NCBI RefSeq assembly: GCF_902686445.1
Contig: NC_062214.1
Location: 41,425,454 to 41,489,453, forward strand
Source: Sciurus carolinensis
Lineage: Eukaryota > Chordata > Mammalia > Rodentia > Sciuridae
Length of the DNA stretch: 64,000 nucleotides
Direction: 5' to 3'
How positions within the stretch are numbered: the stretch's first letter is position 1; the number at the start of each line of letters is the position of its first letter. Under the pieces are notes generated by a model, which searched no databases, was not told the DNA's origin, and saw only the letters and a program-made list of their open reading frames with translations. A program made the position numbers and the translations under genes. Positions 23,801 through 36,809 of this stretch are shown here, one piece after another.

Positions 23801-24769
23801 GCTGTCTAACATGGTAGTTATTAGCTACATATAGCTTTTGAACACTTGAAATCTGGCTAGTCCAAACTGAGTTGTACCATAAGTATAAAACACATACCAG
23901 ATTTCAAAGACAGTTAAAAAAAAAAAGGAATGTAAAATATTTCATTAATACTTTTATACTGATTGGAATGACAATATTTTGAAAATATTGGGTTAAATTA
24001 AGTAAAGTTAATTTCATCCATTTCTTTTCTCTTTTCTAATGTGGCCACCAGAAAATATTAAATTAGATCTGTGCCTTACATTGCAATTCTACAGAATGGT
24101 ATTATACAGAAATATAAGCTCCCCAGGGCAGTCACTTTGTCCTTTTCACCAATTAATCTCCAAACTCTGAACAGAACCCTGCACATAGAAATGCTCAATA
24201 AAGATTTGGTAACTGAAAGATCCTCCCCTTGCTAGGAATCTGTCCATCTTACAAGACTCAAGTCAAGCAACCCTCCTTCTAGAAGCCTCTTGGAATTGTC
24301 CAACTTGACACTTATCTCCCAGCACCAGGGACAGGGGCCAGAACATATGGACACTGAAAAAGTCCATTAGCTCAGCAACCGCTAGTTGAGCATCCACAAT
24401 TGGGTATTCTTACGTGTCATCCAGCTCATTTAATTGTCACAGTAACATAGGGGAAGGAAGAAAAGGGTAGACTATTAGACTTGTGTTTTAGAAGAAAGAT
24501 CTGAGGCCAAGAGAAGTAAAACAATACACCCAATGAGCAATACACAAAATAAGCAAGCAGCAGACCCAGAATGCAAATCCATACTTCCAGCTTCAGCCCT
24601 TGGCACCTGGCACTCCACCCAAGGCCCAGGCTGGCAGCTGGCAGATAGCATCATCACACCCACAGAGATGATCTGGTTGGCCTGCATAGTAACCTGTTTG
24701 CTTATTTGTTTTAGCTATAATCCTTGCCAACATCTGAGATTTTAGGGATTTTAACAGTTCAGGTTCCCA

Positions 24770-25130
24770 TTTTCATTCAATACTTGAACACCTGCTACAT
24801 GCCAAGTACGACAAACATAATCCAAGAACAAGATAGAAATGGCTCCAATGCTCATAGAGGGATTGAGACAATAAACCATTAAGTAATGAAAATATGTAAG
24901 ATACCAAATTGTGATAAGTGCTATAAAGAGAAAAGACAGAAACAGGGGATAGGAAATGCCAGGGGTAGGGGATATTGTTTTCAATGGGTTAACAAAGGAA
25001 GCCCACATTGAGGAGATGACATTTGAACAACAATTCTAAGCAGGGAAGGGACAGGATGTGTAGACATCTAGGAAAGGAAAACCTCCAGCAGATAGAATGG
25101 CAAGTGCAGAAGTCATGACCAGCAATACAG
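24770..25130 (-). mobile_element. LINE L2 relic
   Basis: 'cattcaatacttgaacacct' then 'gctacatgccaagtac', 'gtgataagtgctataaagag' and 'aggagatgacatttgaacaa' are the reverse complement of the L2 3' region. The open frames on the minus strand here are non-coding. Confidence 0.6.
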
Positions 25131-26530
25131 GTTGGAATGCAGAAACAGTCTTTCCAGACACAGAGTGCAGAAAAAAACGGACAATTTCCCTTTAATGGTT
25201 TAATCACTTTGCCACTAGAAAGTGATTCCTGGTCAGTAACTACAGTCCCCAACCTTCCCTGCATCCAGGCATAGCCATGTGCCTAGTTCCCACCAAAGGA
25301 AGGTAAGCATTAGGGAAGTGTCTCCCCACACCAGAGCACCAAAAAGTGTGTGTGCCTCCTTCACCCCCTCACCCTCTTCCACTGGCTAGACAGAGATGAC
25401 AATAAGGCGCCAGAGAGTGAAAGCTCTGGAAGATGGAAGAAAAGACACCTGCTGATGGGGAAAAACATCAGTGGTTTGCTTACACAAGCAAAAAACTAAC
25501 TTCTTTAATATTTTTAGTTCTAAGCCACTAAAATGTGGAGGTAAATTTGTTACAAAAGCTCCACCATGTCTTCTTACTCCCCCAATTCTGAGGCTGAGAA
25601 TCTGCTGCCATTTATCCCTTCTTCTGTGATTAAAGTTTCTAATGTGGAATTACTCCAGGCAGTTTGTGGCTTCTGTACTATGACTGAACTAATTCCGCCT
25701 GAAACCAATCCTTGACACAGGACTGAGACCTGCCTTTCCACAACTCACTCTGACCTGCAACCCTTTCCACCCATCAAGGATTAATCTCTACCTGTCTTTT
25801 TCATTTAACTCATGAAACTGAACAATTAATTCCACCAAGGTGTTAACAGCTCAAAATGTCTATGTGTAGTCCAACAAAAGAGGTGTAATTCCTCCATCTT
25901 TTGAATGCACAGAGCTATTTTGGGGAAAATATCATATAATATATCAATATAGGCAAAGTTGGCCTAAATTGGCCCTAATAATAAGAAAAACTTATTAAGG
26001 GTGACAATTAAATGCATTGTGAAATCTTACACTAAATCCTGAACCACATAAAATACATTATTATGGCAATTTAATAAATCTAAATAAAGTCTGTACTAAA
26101 GTCAATAATATCATGTCAACATTACTCTCCTAGATTTGATCATTATAGTATAGTAACAGAATAATCATATTTGGAGAAATTGGGCAGAAGTAAAATAAAA
26201 CTCTACTATTTGTAAAACTTGTAAATGCTTCAGAATGAAAAGTTAAAAACTTTTTCAAAAAGAAAGTAAAACTGACAAATGAAAAAAAAAAGCATCTTAG
26301 TTAAATCAAGTTACATGGACACCAGCTCAGGTGTACTGACAGTTTTCTCACGATTGCCCTTCTATTTGATCAAGCTCATATGAAAACACTAGCTTTAGGA
26401 AAAGGAAGAAAATAGACCAAAATCTGCTTTCAAAAGCCTCATCTCATCTCAGCAACTTTTTTTTTTTTTCACTTTGGAGCTAGTATTCATCACCTTGAAT
26501 CATTTTCTTCAAAGTTCCCCGAGGAACTTT

Positions 26531-26713
26531 CTTTGTTTATTTGGTATTGAGGACCGAACCAAGGGGCACTTTACCACCAAGCTACACACCCAGCCTTTTT
26601 TATTTTTTGTTTGAGACATGGTATTCCTAAGTTGCTGAGACTTGCCTCTAACTTGCAATCCTCCTGCCTCAGTCTCCTGAGTCACCTGCACATGCACCAC
26701 CACACCTGGCCCT
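26531..26713 (-). mobile_element. Composite B1-ID SINE with TSD
   Basis: Minus-oriented ID ('attgaggaccgaaccaaggg', 'ctacacacccagcc') and B1-like ('gttgctgagacttgcctcta', 'tgcaccaccacacctggcc') units. The duplication GAGGAACTTT is at 26521-26530 and 26714-26723. Several substitutions make it older than the 23524 copy. Confidence 0.9.
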
Positions 26714-27489
26714 GAGGAACTTTTGTAAGTCTCTCTCAGAGGGAGCTCACCAAGACCCCAAGTAAAATCACTGTGACGACTTAGACTTTGTTAATAAGAC
26801 CCAGAAAAATAAGAATCAGCAGATGCAACCAGGTGAGACACCACAAGGCCACAAGGGCTAAGGAAAGCCAGCTCAAAAGAGCAGGCATCTCACAGTGGGT
26901 TCTGAACCCAAACTCTAAAATGTTTAAAATTCTCATTCTAAGCTTGATTAATCCTCTTTGTGATCCCAAGCAACCTCCTCCCACCTCACCCCTGCCCCCT
27001 ATTCCCCGACTTCCCAGAAAAAAGAATTGACATTCCCTCTAGAGCTGCCTAATTTTAGTGTCTCTCTTACTTTCAAAAATCAAATTTCCCCAACTTGTCT
27101 GGATAACAAATTCACTACACCAATGTTTTTCAACCTGCAGATCATAAAATTAATTTAGTGGGTAACAACCACAGTTTTAAAATATATATAAAGTAGTAGA
27201 AAGTAGAAAGTATCAGTGTGCATTGAGCTGACGAATGTCTTGATGCTTCTTGTCTGAAATACACAGTTCTGTATAGTCATCATCAGCCTTCCAAAACACA
27301 AAACTCCTTTATTTACAATAATATGACAACTCTTTTTTAACTAAATAAGAGGGGGGAAAATATCTTACATGAATCTTACAGTCACAGTAACTTTTATTAG
27401 AAAATCTGAGATGTACTCCCATGGTGGTGGGGGAATCCTATGGCAAACTGAAATCAAAAACTTTTCCTGCCGAAGTATCCTTCCTTAAG

Positions 27490-28045
27490 ATACTTATTAA
27501 TTACAAAGAGGAAAAAATAAAACATTACAGTGCATAAACCAAGCAGATACCACCTTAACAAAGTAATCAGTGTCACTGTCACCTGTACTGACATGCTGGT
27601 TTCATGTTCCCCAACCCCCAAACAATATGAAGGACACAAAATCACTTATATGATATCCTTGCCAAAAATGTATAACTTAAATTTGGTCATGATAAAACAT
27701 CAGAAATCCAAATTGAGGACCACTAAAAAGATCAGCTGACCAATACTCTTCAAAAATTAAAGTCATGAAATAAGGAAATACTAAAAAATTGTCACAGACC
27801 AGAAGAAACCAAGAAGACATGTCAACTAAACAAAATGATTGTGGACCAGAAAAGGGACATAAGTGGGAACTTGTGAAATCCAAATAAAGTTTAATTGTAT
27901 TGTACCACTATTAATTTCTTGGTTTTAGACCCTGTCCCATGTTAGACATTAATATTAGGAGAAGCTGGGTAAAGCTACATCATTTTTGCAATGTAAGTCT
28001 AAAATTACTTCAAAATTAAAAAAAAAGTTTAAAATACTTTTTCTG
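27490..28045 (+). mobile_element. Old L1 3' UTR (L1M class)
   Basis: 'aattgtcacagaccagaaga', 'aagaagacatgtcaactaaa', 'gtgaaatccaaataaagttt' and the end 'gtaagtctaaaattacttca' with an A-rich tail at 28018-28026 follow the remembered 3' UTR of old mammalian L1s. It is antisense to KIF16B. Confidence 0.7.
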
Positions 28046-28399
28046 AGGAAAGGTACAAGAGGGTATTCTATCACATAACTTATCATTTAAACACAGCACA
28101 AAGTTGTACTTCCAATTCTCTAACCTCAAGAGGTAAACATAACAGCACCAGGTATATAATTTACATGAAATAAACTTAACACAGGGAAAGAGCTGAAGCT
28201 GTCATTCTTTACCCAGGTTCTTCATCAGCCTCTTCTATCTCTCCCTTCCTCTCATATCTAACAGGTGAACTATTAGAATTCCCTTTTCCCCTCACAGGCA
28301 ATAATGTGAGGCATCCTACAAGTGCTGAGGCTATGGATCCCCAGTTTCTTGCAAGCATCTAAATAAAGTGCAAGGTGTACAGAGAGTAGGGGAGAGGCA

Positions 28400-28665
28400 G
28401 TCACCAATGCAGCAAATATTTACTGAATGCCCATGTTCTGCTAGATGCTGTCTAAGCCCTGGCAAATAGCCACAAACAAGACCCATGCGGTTACTGGCTC
28501 TCATGGAATTAACGTAAATGAGGAACAGGCAAACAAAATTACATATATGTGCACACACATATAAATTCAAATAATGATTAATGCTACAAAGTCAGAAAAC
28601 CAGACTAATGTGACACACACTTCTTGGAAGAAGTGGCATTTGAGTCAGGACCTGATGCTTCTCTG
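28400..28665 (-). mobile_element. LINE L2 3' end relic
   Basis: 'gcaaatatttactgaatgcc' then 'tggctctcatggaattaacg' and 'gaagtggcatttgagtcagg' are the reverse complement of the L2 terminus. Confidence 0.6.
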
Positions 28666-28724
28666 ATCCTCAGTTTCCTCATCTGTAAACCAGGGCTAAT
28701 GATCATCACCCTGCAGGATCTAAT

Positions 28725-28836
28725 TTTAAGAATAAAATTAGATAGAATTTAAGAATAAAATTAGATAATGACCACATGGGATTTAGAATTTCAAGTAAGT
28801 GAATAAGTAGCCAGAAATGAATAAGTAGCCAGAAAT
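28725..28836 (+). repeat. Two adjacent short tandem duplications
   Basis: TTTAAGAATAAAATTAGATA is at 28725-28744 and 28748-28767 (period 23, 20 bases identical). GAATAAGTAGCCAGAAAT is at 28801-28818 and, immediately following, 28819-28836 (period 18, identical). Both look recent. Confidence 0.95.
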
Positions 28837-29993
28837 AATTATTAATGACCAAAATTACTCATCAACACCATAACGAGCTCAATTTACATTAAAATCTATA
28901 AATCCCACTGATATTTATTCAAAGCATCTAAGAATAAATCACTGAATGCAGAAGCACTGGGCAGCAGTGGTGAATAATGACTGTATCTGGAGCTGGAGAG
29001 CACAGGGGAACACAAATGCCCATCCCAGAGCCAGTAAGAATGACCGGAGCCTCCCAGGAGGTCCTCTTTGGCAGTTGCCTTCTTTGTGCCTGACGAGATG
29101 AAGAAGCTCAAGTCCAACGGGGCGAGGATAAACCTCCCCAGAAGAATTTACCCTGTCAATTCATAACTGGAGATGATGGAAGACTGTCAAAGACATGGAA
29201 ACAAAATAGAGACTCAGTCCTCAATAAAGAGTTGGGTATTACAAAACACCATCACATCTTCCCTTCAGGTTACAGGGGTAACTATAATTAACATATTTTC
29301 TTTCACAAAATGAACTTTAGTAATATTGCATCCCAATTCTTAAACCTGTGAACAGTAAAAAGCTACTGAATTGATTTAGAAAAATCATTGTAAAATAAGG
29401 GTGTACAAATTAATCAATTCAAACCAAAGTGCTCTATATTATGCAACTGGTTATCTCTAAATAACCCTGTAACAGTGAACCACTTTATGCTTTGAATATA
29501 GCCCTTGCTGCTCTGCCACTGCAATTTAATTTTTTAAATGGGCATATTTCTTTCTCTTCCTTTCTCTCTGCTCCTAATCTCTCCCCTTCCCTAATCTCAG
29601 GAGAAGCAGAATTCCCTTTCTTCCCCATCCTAGGCAGATTTATCTCACTTTGAGTACACACCCACCATAGGAATGAAGTAATTCAAACTTTGGAGATGGT
29701 ACCAGAAGATCTCAGAAATGACTGTCTCCCAAATTAACAAGTGAGTGACAACTCCAGCAGAGAACACATGGAATGCAGCCTTTGAATCACCTCTTTAAAA
29801 GCCCCCTGTTCCTGCTGATGGGCAGAATCACAGCCTTTGGGACAGGAATCCCCTGTGTTTCTCCTCTGCTAGCAAAGCAACAAAACTTTTTTCCTTTTTC
29901 TCATTGGACTGGCATTGGGGACAAGGACTCATCTTTTGGTAACAACCTCTATGATGGAAAGACACATGCATTCAATCTCTCTCCCTTTGGCCT

Positions 29994-29996
29994 GTG

Positions 29997-30027
<31 letters not shown>

Positions 30028-30041
30028 TCTCTCTCACACAT

Positions 30042-30072
<31 letters not shown>
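29994..30072 (+). repeat. Alternating purine-pyrimidine tract, (CG)n then (CA)n
   Basis: TGCGCGCGCACACACACACA opens the tract, which continues with CT, CACATA and further CA runs up to 30072. It is a dinucleotide microsatellite with a CG start, a sequence type prone to the Z-DNA form. The open frame of 187 codons that reads through it is not a gene. Confidence 0.95.
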
Positions 30073-30999
30073 ATCTCCACGTTTGTATCAAAGCAACAAA
30101 TCTATAATCCTGAATTATGTTCAGTAAACACTCTAATCAAAGAGCTTTTTAAAAATACTGTATATTACATATATAATATTTATACCTTGAATATTGCACA
30201 CACTATTTTTAAATACTGCATACAAAAAAAACAGCCATTTGTTTCACATTACTTGCAAAGTTCACCTAATAGAAAAAAAAATTTTTTTCCATATGCTCCA
30301 AACTCCAGGAGTCAGCAAAAGCAGCAGCCCTCCTGATAGAAACCCACCCAAAGCATCAGAACTCTCACTCCCCACCAGAAAATCTACCTTTTCTCTATCC
30401 AACCCAGTCCTACTTCTCTCCTTTGTCCCTTCAGCCTTCTTTCTCCAAACCCAAACTACCTGTTTTTTCCCTTTGTTAAAACAAACAAACAAACAAAAAG
30501 ACAGACAAAACACCTGCCTTCTGCCAAGCCTGGGTTTGCAATGCCCAGGTGAGGGTTGGGATCCGAGCCAAGCTGTAAGCCTCCAACGAGGAGTAAAGGA
30601 GTTTTAAAAGATGTCATTACAGGAGCCAAATTCTGCCCAGGTGGACAGGATCTCGCTCTCTCCTTCCTTTCCTCTCACCGTTAATCGGAAGGGCAGTCAA
30701 CAGGCGCCACCTCCATGCCCTTGTGGCTCACACACATGGACCCTAACCCTAACCCTGCAGCTATGGCAGCACCTCCCACTGCTCAACTTGAACAATCCCC
30801 TCCAGAGCCATTTAGCCTACTCTGGTAGCCTAAACCAGCCAGCTGGGATCAGGCCTTGACCTGCACAGCCTTCAACCTGGTGAGCTCTCTCCTTCCTGAG
30901 CCTCAAATCCTAGGTAAGGAATGACAGTCTACTCTCATGCTTTTCTCCCTATCACTCCACTGCTAAGTCCTCCACTCTTGCCTCCTTAATTATGCCTGT

Positions 31000-31140
31000 C
31001 AGTAACAACAATGATGGAAAGAAATAGTAGCAGCAATGATTTACTGAACGGTTACTACACAAATGGAGGTGTGCTGAACATGCCTTACACACTACTTCAT
31101 CTCATCTCCCCAGCAACATATGTAGCATTATTTTACAGTA
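31000..31140 (-). mobile_element. MIR SINE relic
   Basis: 'gcagcaatgatttactgaac', 'tgccttacacactacttcat' and 'tctccccagcaacatatgta' are a diverged reverse complement of the MIR core. Confidence 0.5.
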
Positions 31141-32000
31141 ATGGTTCTCAAATATGATCTCAAAACCTGTTCACACTCAAAAATTACAGAGGAGCCCAAA
31201 GAGTTTTTAATTAACATCAATCATATCCAATGAAAATTACCATATTAGAAATTAAAACTGAGAAACGTTTTAAACAAAACACACAGTCCACAGGCCCAAA
31301 ACATCATTATACATAATAGTCAATGTACATGGAAAAGGCTGTATACTCATGAAAAAACTGAAGTAAAAAAGGCACATAACACCTTAGTATTACTGTGAAA
31401 ACAGTTTTGACTTCATGAACCCCTAAAAGTCTCAACAATTCACATCTGTCCCTGGATCACACCTGGGAGAATTGCTATTTTATAAAACAAGCAAGTGAGC
31501 CTTACAGAGTAAAAGCAACTACCCAAGTCCCTCAGCCAGCTACTAAAGAACTCTGGCCTCTACTCTGGTTACACAGTACTGCTGTCCCCTTCCTCTTCTT
31601 TACTATGGTCTTCTGGAAGACAACATTCACTTTCATCACAGTGACCATCACCTTCAAGTTGAGACAGTCAGGAAACCCCATGAAAAGCAGCACTATGGAA
31701 ACAATAAAAACTCTAAGTTGGAGAAGAGACAGTCAGTGCCCCCAGGTGACTCCCCACCACACCCAAAAGGGCAAATGCACTCCCGGACTTTAACTCCCAG
31801 ACTGTTAGCTATTAAAAGTATGGCATGTGCTTTTCTCTGCCCTCCCACCTGCACTCAAGGCTTGTTAGTTATTAAAAGCCTTTCACTCTCAGTCTACCCT
31901 TTCACTCTCAGTCTTATCAGCTGCAAAAAGCAGGTGCATCATTAAGGCCAGGATTCCCCCGCCATGACTCTCCAAGGACAGTCAACATAAAAGATAAAAT

Positions 32001-32600
32001 TGTTGGGGAGTCACCAAAACAACAAACTCCCAGAATCCTTAACTTGTTACTCACATGATTTATGTTTTCTTCCATCCCCCACCTATGTATTCTCTCAACA
32101 GCTCCAGGAACTCAACTTAACCACAGGGCAAAGATGTTTATGCAGGATGCAGTGTCAATATGAGAGATGTACACTTGGTGCCAGGATGACAGGAACACTA
32201 CCCTGTCCCTCAATGTTGAAATGCTGACCATGGAAAAGAAAAACAACTTTTGATATGCACCTGAACATATTAACATTCTAAACTCTAGCGGAGCCCTACC
32301 ACCCTTTCACTGGAATAAAGACAGATCTCCCTCTTTGTCCTTAGAGCCAGCTTGACACTCTCTTTGTCAGTGCTGTGTCTCCTTTCTGCTCCTGCAAGAA
32401 GTCTCAATAAGAATCTTGCTCCTGGAAAGGAAGATCAGTAGAGGAAGGAGAACAGGAGGAGGGAGGGAAAGTGGTGGGGGTGGGGAACAGGGATTGAAAT
32501 CAAATTTCATGTATGCATAATGTTGTTAAAATGAACCCAACTACTATGTATAACTATAATGCTCTAATACTAATAAGAGTCTTGCTTCTGTAGCAATTGT
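32001..32600 (+). mobile_element. Possible retroviral-type solo LTR, interrupted at 32425
   Basis: Between about 32001 and 32600 there are two poly(A)-signal-like sites ('ggaataaagacagatc', 'tctcaataagaatcttgctc') separated by 'cctctttgtccttagagcca', the usual R/U5 arrangement of a class I or II ERV LTR. The piece after the 32425-32571 insertion continues the LTR-like end. No gag, pol or env sequence is seen. Ends are uncertain, and it could be another old repeat. Confidence 0.4.
32425..32571 (+). mobile_element. Short L1-tail-only retroposon with 19-base TSD
   Basis: A G/A-rich start ('ggaggagggagggaaagtgg') and the end 'acccaactactatgtataac' with 'gctctaatactaat' match the older element at 2789-2919. 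Direct repeats AATAAGAATCTTGCTCCTG (32406-32424) and AATAAGAGTCTTGCTTCTG (32572-32590) differ at two bases. The insertion is only 147 bases and contains no ORF2 sequence. Confidence 0.85.
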
Positions 32601-33929
32601 GCTTTACCTGATTCCTCTGATGCAAAGAATCCACCCAACCAGTGCGTTTGCAGAGCTGATAACTCACCCTTATCTCACCTCCTAATCCCTGGATTTCCCA
32701 ATGGAATCCTGAGCCAACTCAAGTGGCCACCACGCACCTCCATCCACCCTAGTCAGCTCCTCCGTGCCCTGCATTTCCACCTTTGGGAAAAGTCACTCTT
32801 CCACTTAATAAGGTCAACCACTCAGCCATCCTTGACTCTTCCACCTCTCTCCTGCTGATTGGTGTTTGCAATGTCTCTTGCAACTACAAAAGCAACTACA
32901 AAACAGAGTATATATTGTTCCTACACAAACAAGAGGATGCGAATACACTAGGTTTGAAAGTAGTTATCTAGGGATCATGGAATCAAGAGTGACTTGCAGT
33001 TTGATTTTTTTTTTTGGTACTCTCGTACACATAACACATCTTTTATAAGCATGTGTTATTTTCACAATAAAAATAAGTTTTGTTTGTAAGTTTTGTCCCT
33101 TGATGCTGCCCTCTTCTATCACTATTTCAACTTAGTCCAGAATCAAATCAGAATGGGTCATATTTCAGCTCTTTATGCACCCTGCACTCAGGCATCCTGA
33201 ACTCTACGATGCACAGAGTCAGGAAAGTCAATGGCAAGCTAGTGTATAAAAACTACTTTGCACAGCACTTGGCAAACAGTAAAAACATGTTCATTGTTGC
33301 TGTGCTGGTATTACTATATTCATACACACTACCATTAGATGAAACATCTGAAAACACCAATTGGCAAGTGATGGCCCCATTTTAAAACCATCAGTAGGTT
33401 CTGATATTTACAGAACTTTCACTTTGGGGCCTGGCCCTGTCAGAAATGTTACTTATTCCATCACCACTTCAGCCCAATAAGGAGGGTCCTGTAAAGACCA
33501 GTATTTAACAGAGGAAGAAAGTGAAGCACAGAACTAAAGTGCCAGATGTGAAGCTCGGAAGGGTAGAGCTAGCATTCATCAAGTCCTGTTCAGACATACT
33601 GCCCAGAATTTTCCACCAATGTGAACATGTTCTATATCTAAGCTGTTTAACACATGGCTATGGGGCATTTGAAGTGCCTAGTGCCCGAAAAACTAAAATT
33701 TTGACTTAAAGTTCATGTGGTCAATAGCTATATACTGGTGAGCACAGGACTTTAGAGAAGAAAAGCCCAAACCCACATGTTAAACAAAGTAAAGCCCCTC
33801 TCAACCAGTACTTACAAAAACTTTCAACTGCTCTTTAAAATCCCTAAAACACTAAATTTGTTCCTACTTCCTAGTCAACCCCTGTACTCCCCTCATTCAA
33901 GTCTTCCCCCCTCACAGGAGGACTTTAGG

Positions 33930-34080
33930 GAGTTAGAATAAGGTAAGACAGACTTGGGTTCAAATCCTGCCTCCACATTGTCCAAGTGTGTGACTTTAGG
34001 CAGGCTGGTTCAGTCTGGGTCTTTGTTCTTCATCTGTACAATGGGCTGGCAATACCAATTTTCAAAAAAACATCTGCCAA
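33930..34080 (+). mobile_element. MIR SINE
   Basis: 'gacttgggttcaaatcctgc' (tRNA-like head), 'gtgtgactttaggcaggctg' and 'cttcatctgtacaatgggct' are in MIR order. Part of it is repeated at 34632-34686. Confidence 0.75.
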
Positions 34081-34631
34081 GTCCTTACCAATTACCGTAC
34101 TTAGAAAATGGTCACTAGCAATACCCTCTCAGAACTGGATCTAACTCAACCCTCTTGTCTGTGACACCCCAGAGAGCTCTTCCCCCAGGCTCTAGAGTTC
34201 CCTAGAGAGGATTCACCTCATTCCACACTGTCACTGATTTAGCAGTGTCTTATGGGCCACTAAACCAGCAGTTCCCAGAGGCCAAAGGCTCCAGTCATCT
34301 GTGAACCCAGTCAACTGTGAAGCCTGAAACCACAAGTCTCTACACAAAGGACTCTGAAGGAACTGGAACAGGCTCAGCCCAGCACTATTAACTGAGATTT
34401 CTGTCTCCCCTCCAAAAAATGAGGATAAAAACCCCTCTGTCAGTCAGTAGGTGTGAGAAGAAATGCAGTTGCCAAGGTAGAGAGATGAGTATGGGGCCTG
34501 GAAGGGAAGCATCTACACAGATCACTTCCCATCCTAACACAAGAGCTTTTGGCCATCACCACAGAACAAGGACACTAACCAGGAACTACTTTCTCTCTGA
34601 CACCACCTTGTTCTTGCACTGGGAAGACTAC

Positions 34632-34686
34632 CAGTTTGGGTCTTTGTACCTTATCTGTACAATGGACTAGCGATACCAACTTCCAA
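34632..34686 (+). repeat. Partial duplicate of the 34011-34065 MIR segment
   Basis: 'tttgggtctttgtaccttat' then 'ctgtacaatggactagcgat' aligns with 'tctgggtctttgttcttcat' and 'ctgtacaatgggctggcaat' with few mismatches and no gaps over about 55 bases. The shared bases include some that differ from the general MIR consensus, so a local copy is more likely than two separate MIRs. Confidence 0.6.
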
Positions 34687-34999
34687 AAAGTACTAAGGAT
34701 ACTAATCCCAGTCAAAATACCAGTGGCATTTTTTTCTCTCTCTTGAACTTGGAGAGACATGACACTAAAAATTCCACTTGAAATCTTAATCAAGAAGAAA
34801 GGCTGAAAACAGGCAGAAAAGGGAAAGAATTGGGTGACTTTGCCTTAGATAAGGAAACAGCCACAAAGGTAGCACACTGCCAGTCCTTGATGAATATTTT
34901 TAGTAAAACATTTTTTAAAGTTTGTTTTTGAATAAAGATACAATCATTAAACTGCAAAAATAATAGTATTAGTTAATTTTATTTTTTATTTACTTATCT

Positions 35000-35100
35000 T
35001 TTGTTTGTTTGTTTTTTTTGGTGGTGGTGCTGGGAATGTAACCCAGGGCCTCTCCACCATGCTAAGCAAACACTCTACTAAAAGCCACATCCCTGGTCCA
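35000..35100 (-). mobile_element. ID-type SINE
   Basis: 'tggtgctgggaatgtaaccc', 'agggcctctccaccatgcta', 'agcaaacactctactaaaag' is the reverse complement of a tRNA-derived ID unit, preceded by its T-rich (tail) side. Confidence 0.85.
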
Positions 35101-35931
35101 ACAAGTAATCTCTGAAGCATCTGCTAGATACAAGATACCATGTGGAGAGCTTGATTCTCAAGTATTCTCTCATTTGAATTCCATATTGTGTTTTTTCACA
35201 CTGTCAACTACAACACACAGGTCCAACCTGAAATCAATTTAGTGATCTACAAATAGCATTTGTTAATAAAACAACAGAGTAAGGTGGATTAGCAAGTATA
35301 AGAGTGAACTGCATATAATTCATGTACACCTCACAGGTCCTTCTTCCTCTCTACAGATCTACAATTTAAAATGTATTTCTCATTGTGAATCATAGTCAAA
35401 ACACTTAGGGGGAAAACCTCCTTTACAGCTTAGAAAGTTATATGAAACTATTATCGCCATTTTTTAAACAAAAAAACTAAGATTTAGAATAATTAAGTCT
35501 CTTGCTCAAATTTACCTAGTTCATAAACAACAGGCAAAATTTTAACCCAGGCACTCTCACCTAAGACTCTGACCCTTTCAACACTGGCAGACCAATGGGG
35601 TGGAACATATGGCCCTGAAGGATCATCTAGTGTTTCCATAAGAAAACAAGGAAGTAAGACTAAGAGGAAATGGAAGAATTAGTTACCAAATTATTATTTT
35701 GTTGTCTCTTCAGAGGAAAAACAAATAAACCTGTAAAAATGCAAAAAAAATAGAACCAATTCAAAAAGAAACTAGGCACAAGAACAAAGAAGTCACAAAA
35801 AATATGTATAATAATATATAAATTACTAAATTTTTGCCCACAAAATTATGAACAAAATTAAGTTTCTGCTAAAGATTTACTCATTTGAAAAGCATAGTTG
35901 TGACATTAGGCAAGATAACTTGTACTATGGT

Positions 35932-36245
35932 CTAAATACTTGTGCCCCCTAAAATTCAAATGTTAAAATCTAGTTCACAATAAGATAATATTAAGAGGTG
36001 GAGCCTTTGGAAGGTGACTAGGTCCCGAAGGCAGGGCCCTTCTGAATAAGATTAGTACCCCCCAAGAGACTTTGTTTAGCCTTCCACCAGGCGAGGACAC
36101 AGCAACAAGGTACCCTCACCAGACACCCTGTCTACCACAGCCTTGATCTTGGACTTGCCAGGCTCCAGAACCATGAGAAATGTTTGCTATTTTCAAGTCA
36201 CCCAGTTTATGGTATTTTGCTACAGCCACCCAAAATGACTAAGCA
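35932..36245 (+). mobile_element. ERVL-MaLR type solo LTR (MLT1/MST-like)
   Basis: 'actatggtctaaatacttgt', 'aagaggtggagcctttggaa', 'gaggacacagcaacaaggta', 'ccttgatcttggacttgcca' and the end 'cccagtttatggtattttgc' with 'tacagccacccaaaatgact' match the remembered MaLR LTR framework in order. Old mammalian LTR in KIF16B intron 1, antisense to the gene; no internal viral sequence adjoins it. Confidence 0.75.
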
Positions 36246-36809
36246 ACTGTTTCCCACTCTGTAAAATGGCATAACAATAAGTCTCCACCTGCTCAAGGCA
36301 TTGCAAAGATCAGATTTTGTACCTGATGCTCCTGCCAGAGTCAGGCAGAGAGCAAACTCTCAATAAAAGTGGCTTCTATTATGCCTATGCAAGATAATTG
36401 ATCCTTTGCATCTGGGATGAGTACTTCTGCCACATAAGCCATAAGGCAGTATAAACAAAAAAACTCATCAAATCTTGGCTAGAACCATGCACTCCTGTTC
36501 CACACAAAGACAGACTACTGCAAAGGCTCCTAGCTCAGAAACTCAGTATCCCACCACTTTGCCCCTATTCATAAGAACCTAGCTACAATAGCAGCCACAC
36601 TGAGCTCCAGGTCTTTTATCCTGTTGGTAACTGCCCTTTGGCCTGAGGCTCCTCTACTCTAAAAATTACCATCAAAAAAAAAAAAAAAATTTTAACAACT
36701 TCCATCAATAGGCAACCAACTAAAACTTCTTTCTCCAGAATCAATGGCTCTTTTTAGGTAACTTTTAAAAATCACATAAACAAGTTTTTAATTATTTATT
36801 ACAAAACTA

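Noticed and set aside
29773..30336. 187-codon frame with a His-Thr repeat
   Set aside because: It runs through a CA microsatellite; the flanking residues show no domain and codon usage is unremarkable.
30739..30755. CCCTAACCCTAACCCT as an interstitial telomere site
   Set aside because: Fewer than three units, with no further degenerate repeats around it. Too short to claim.
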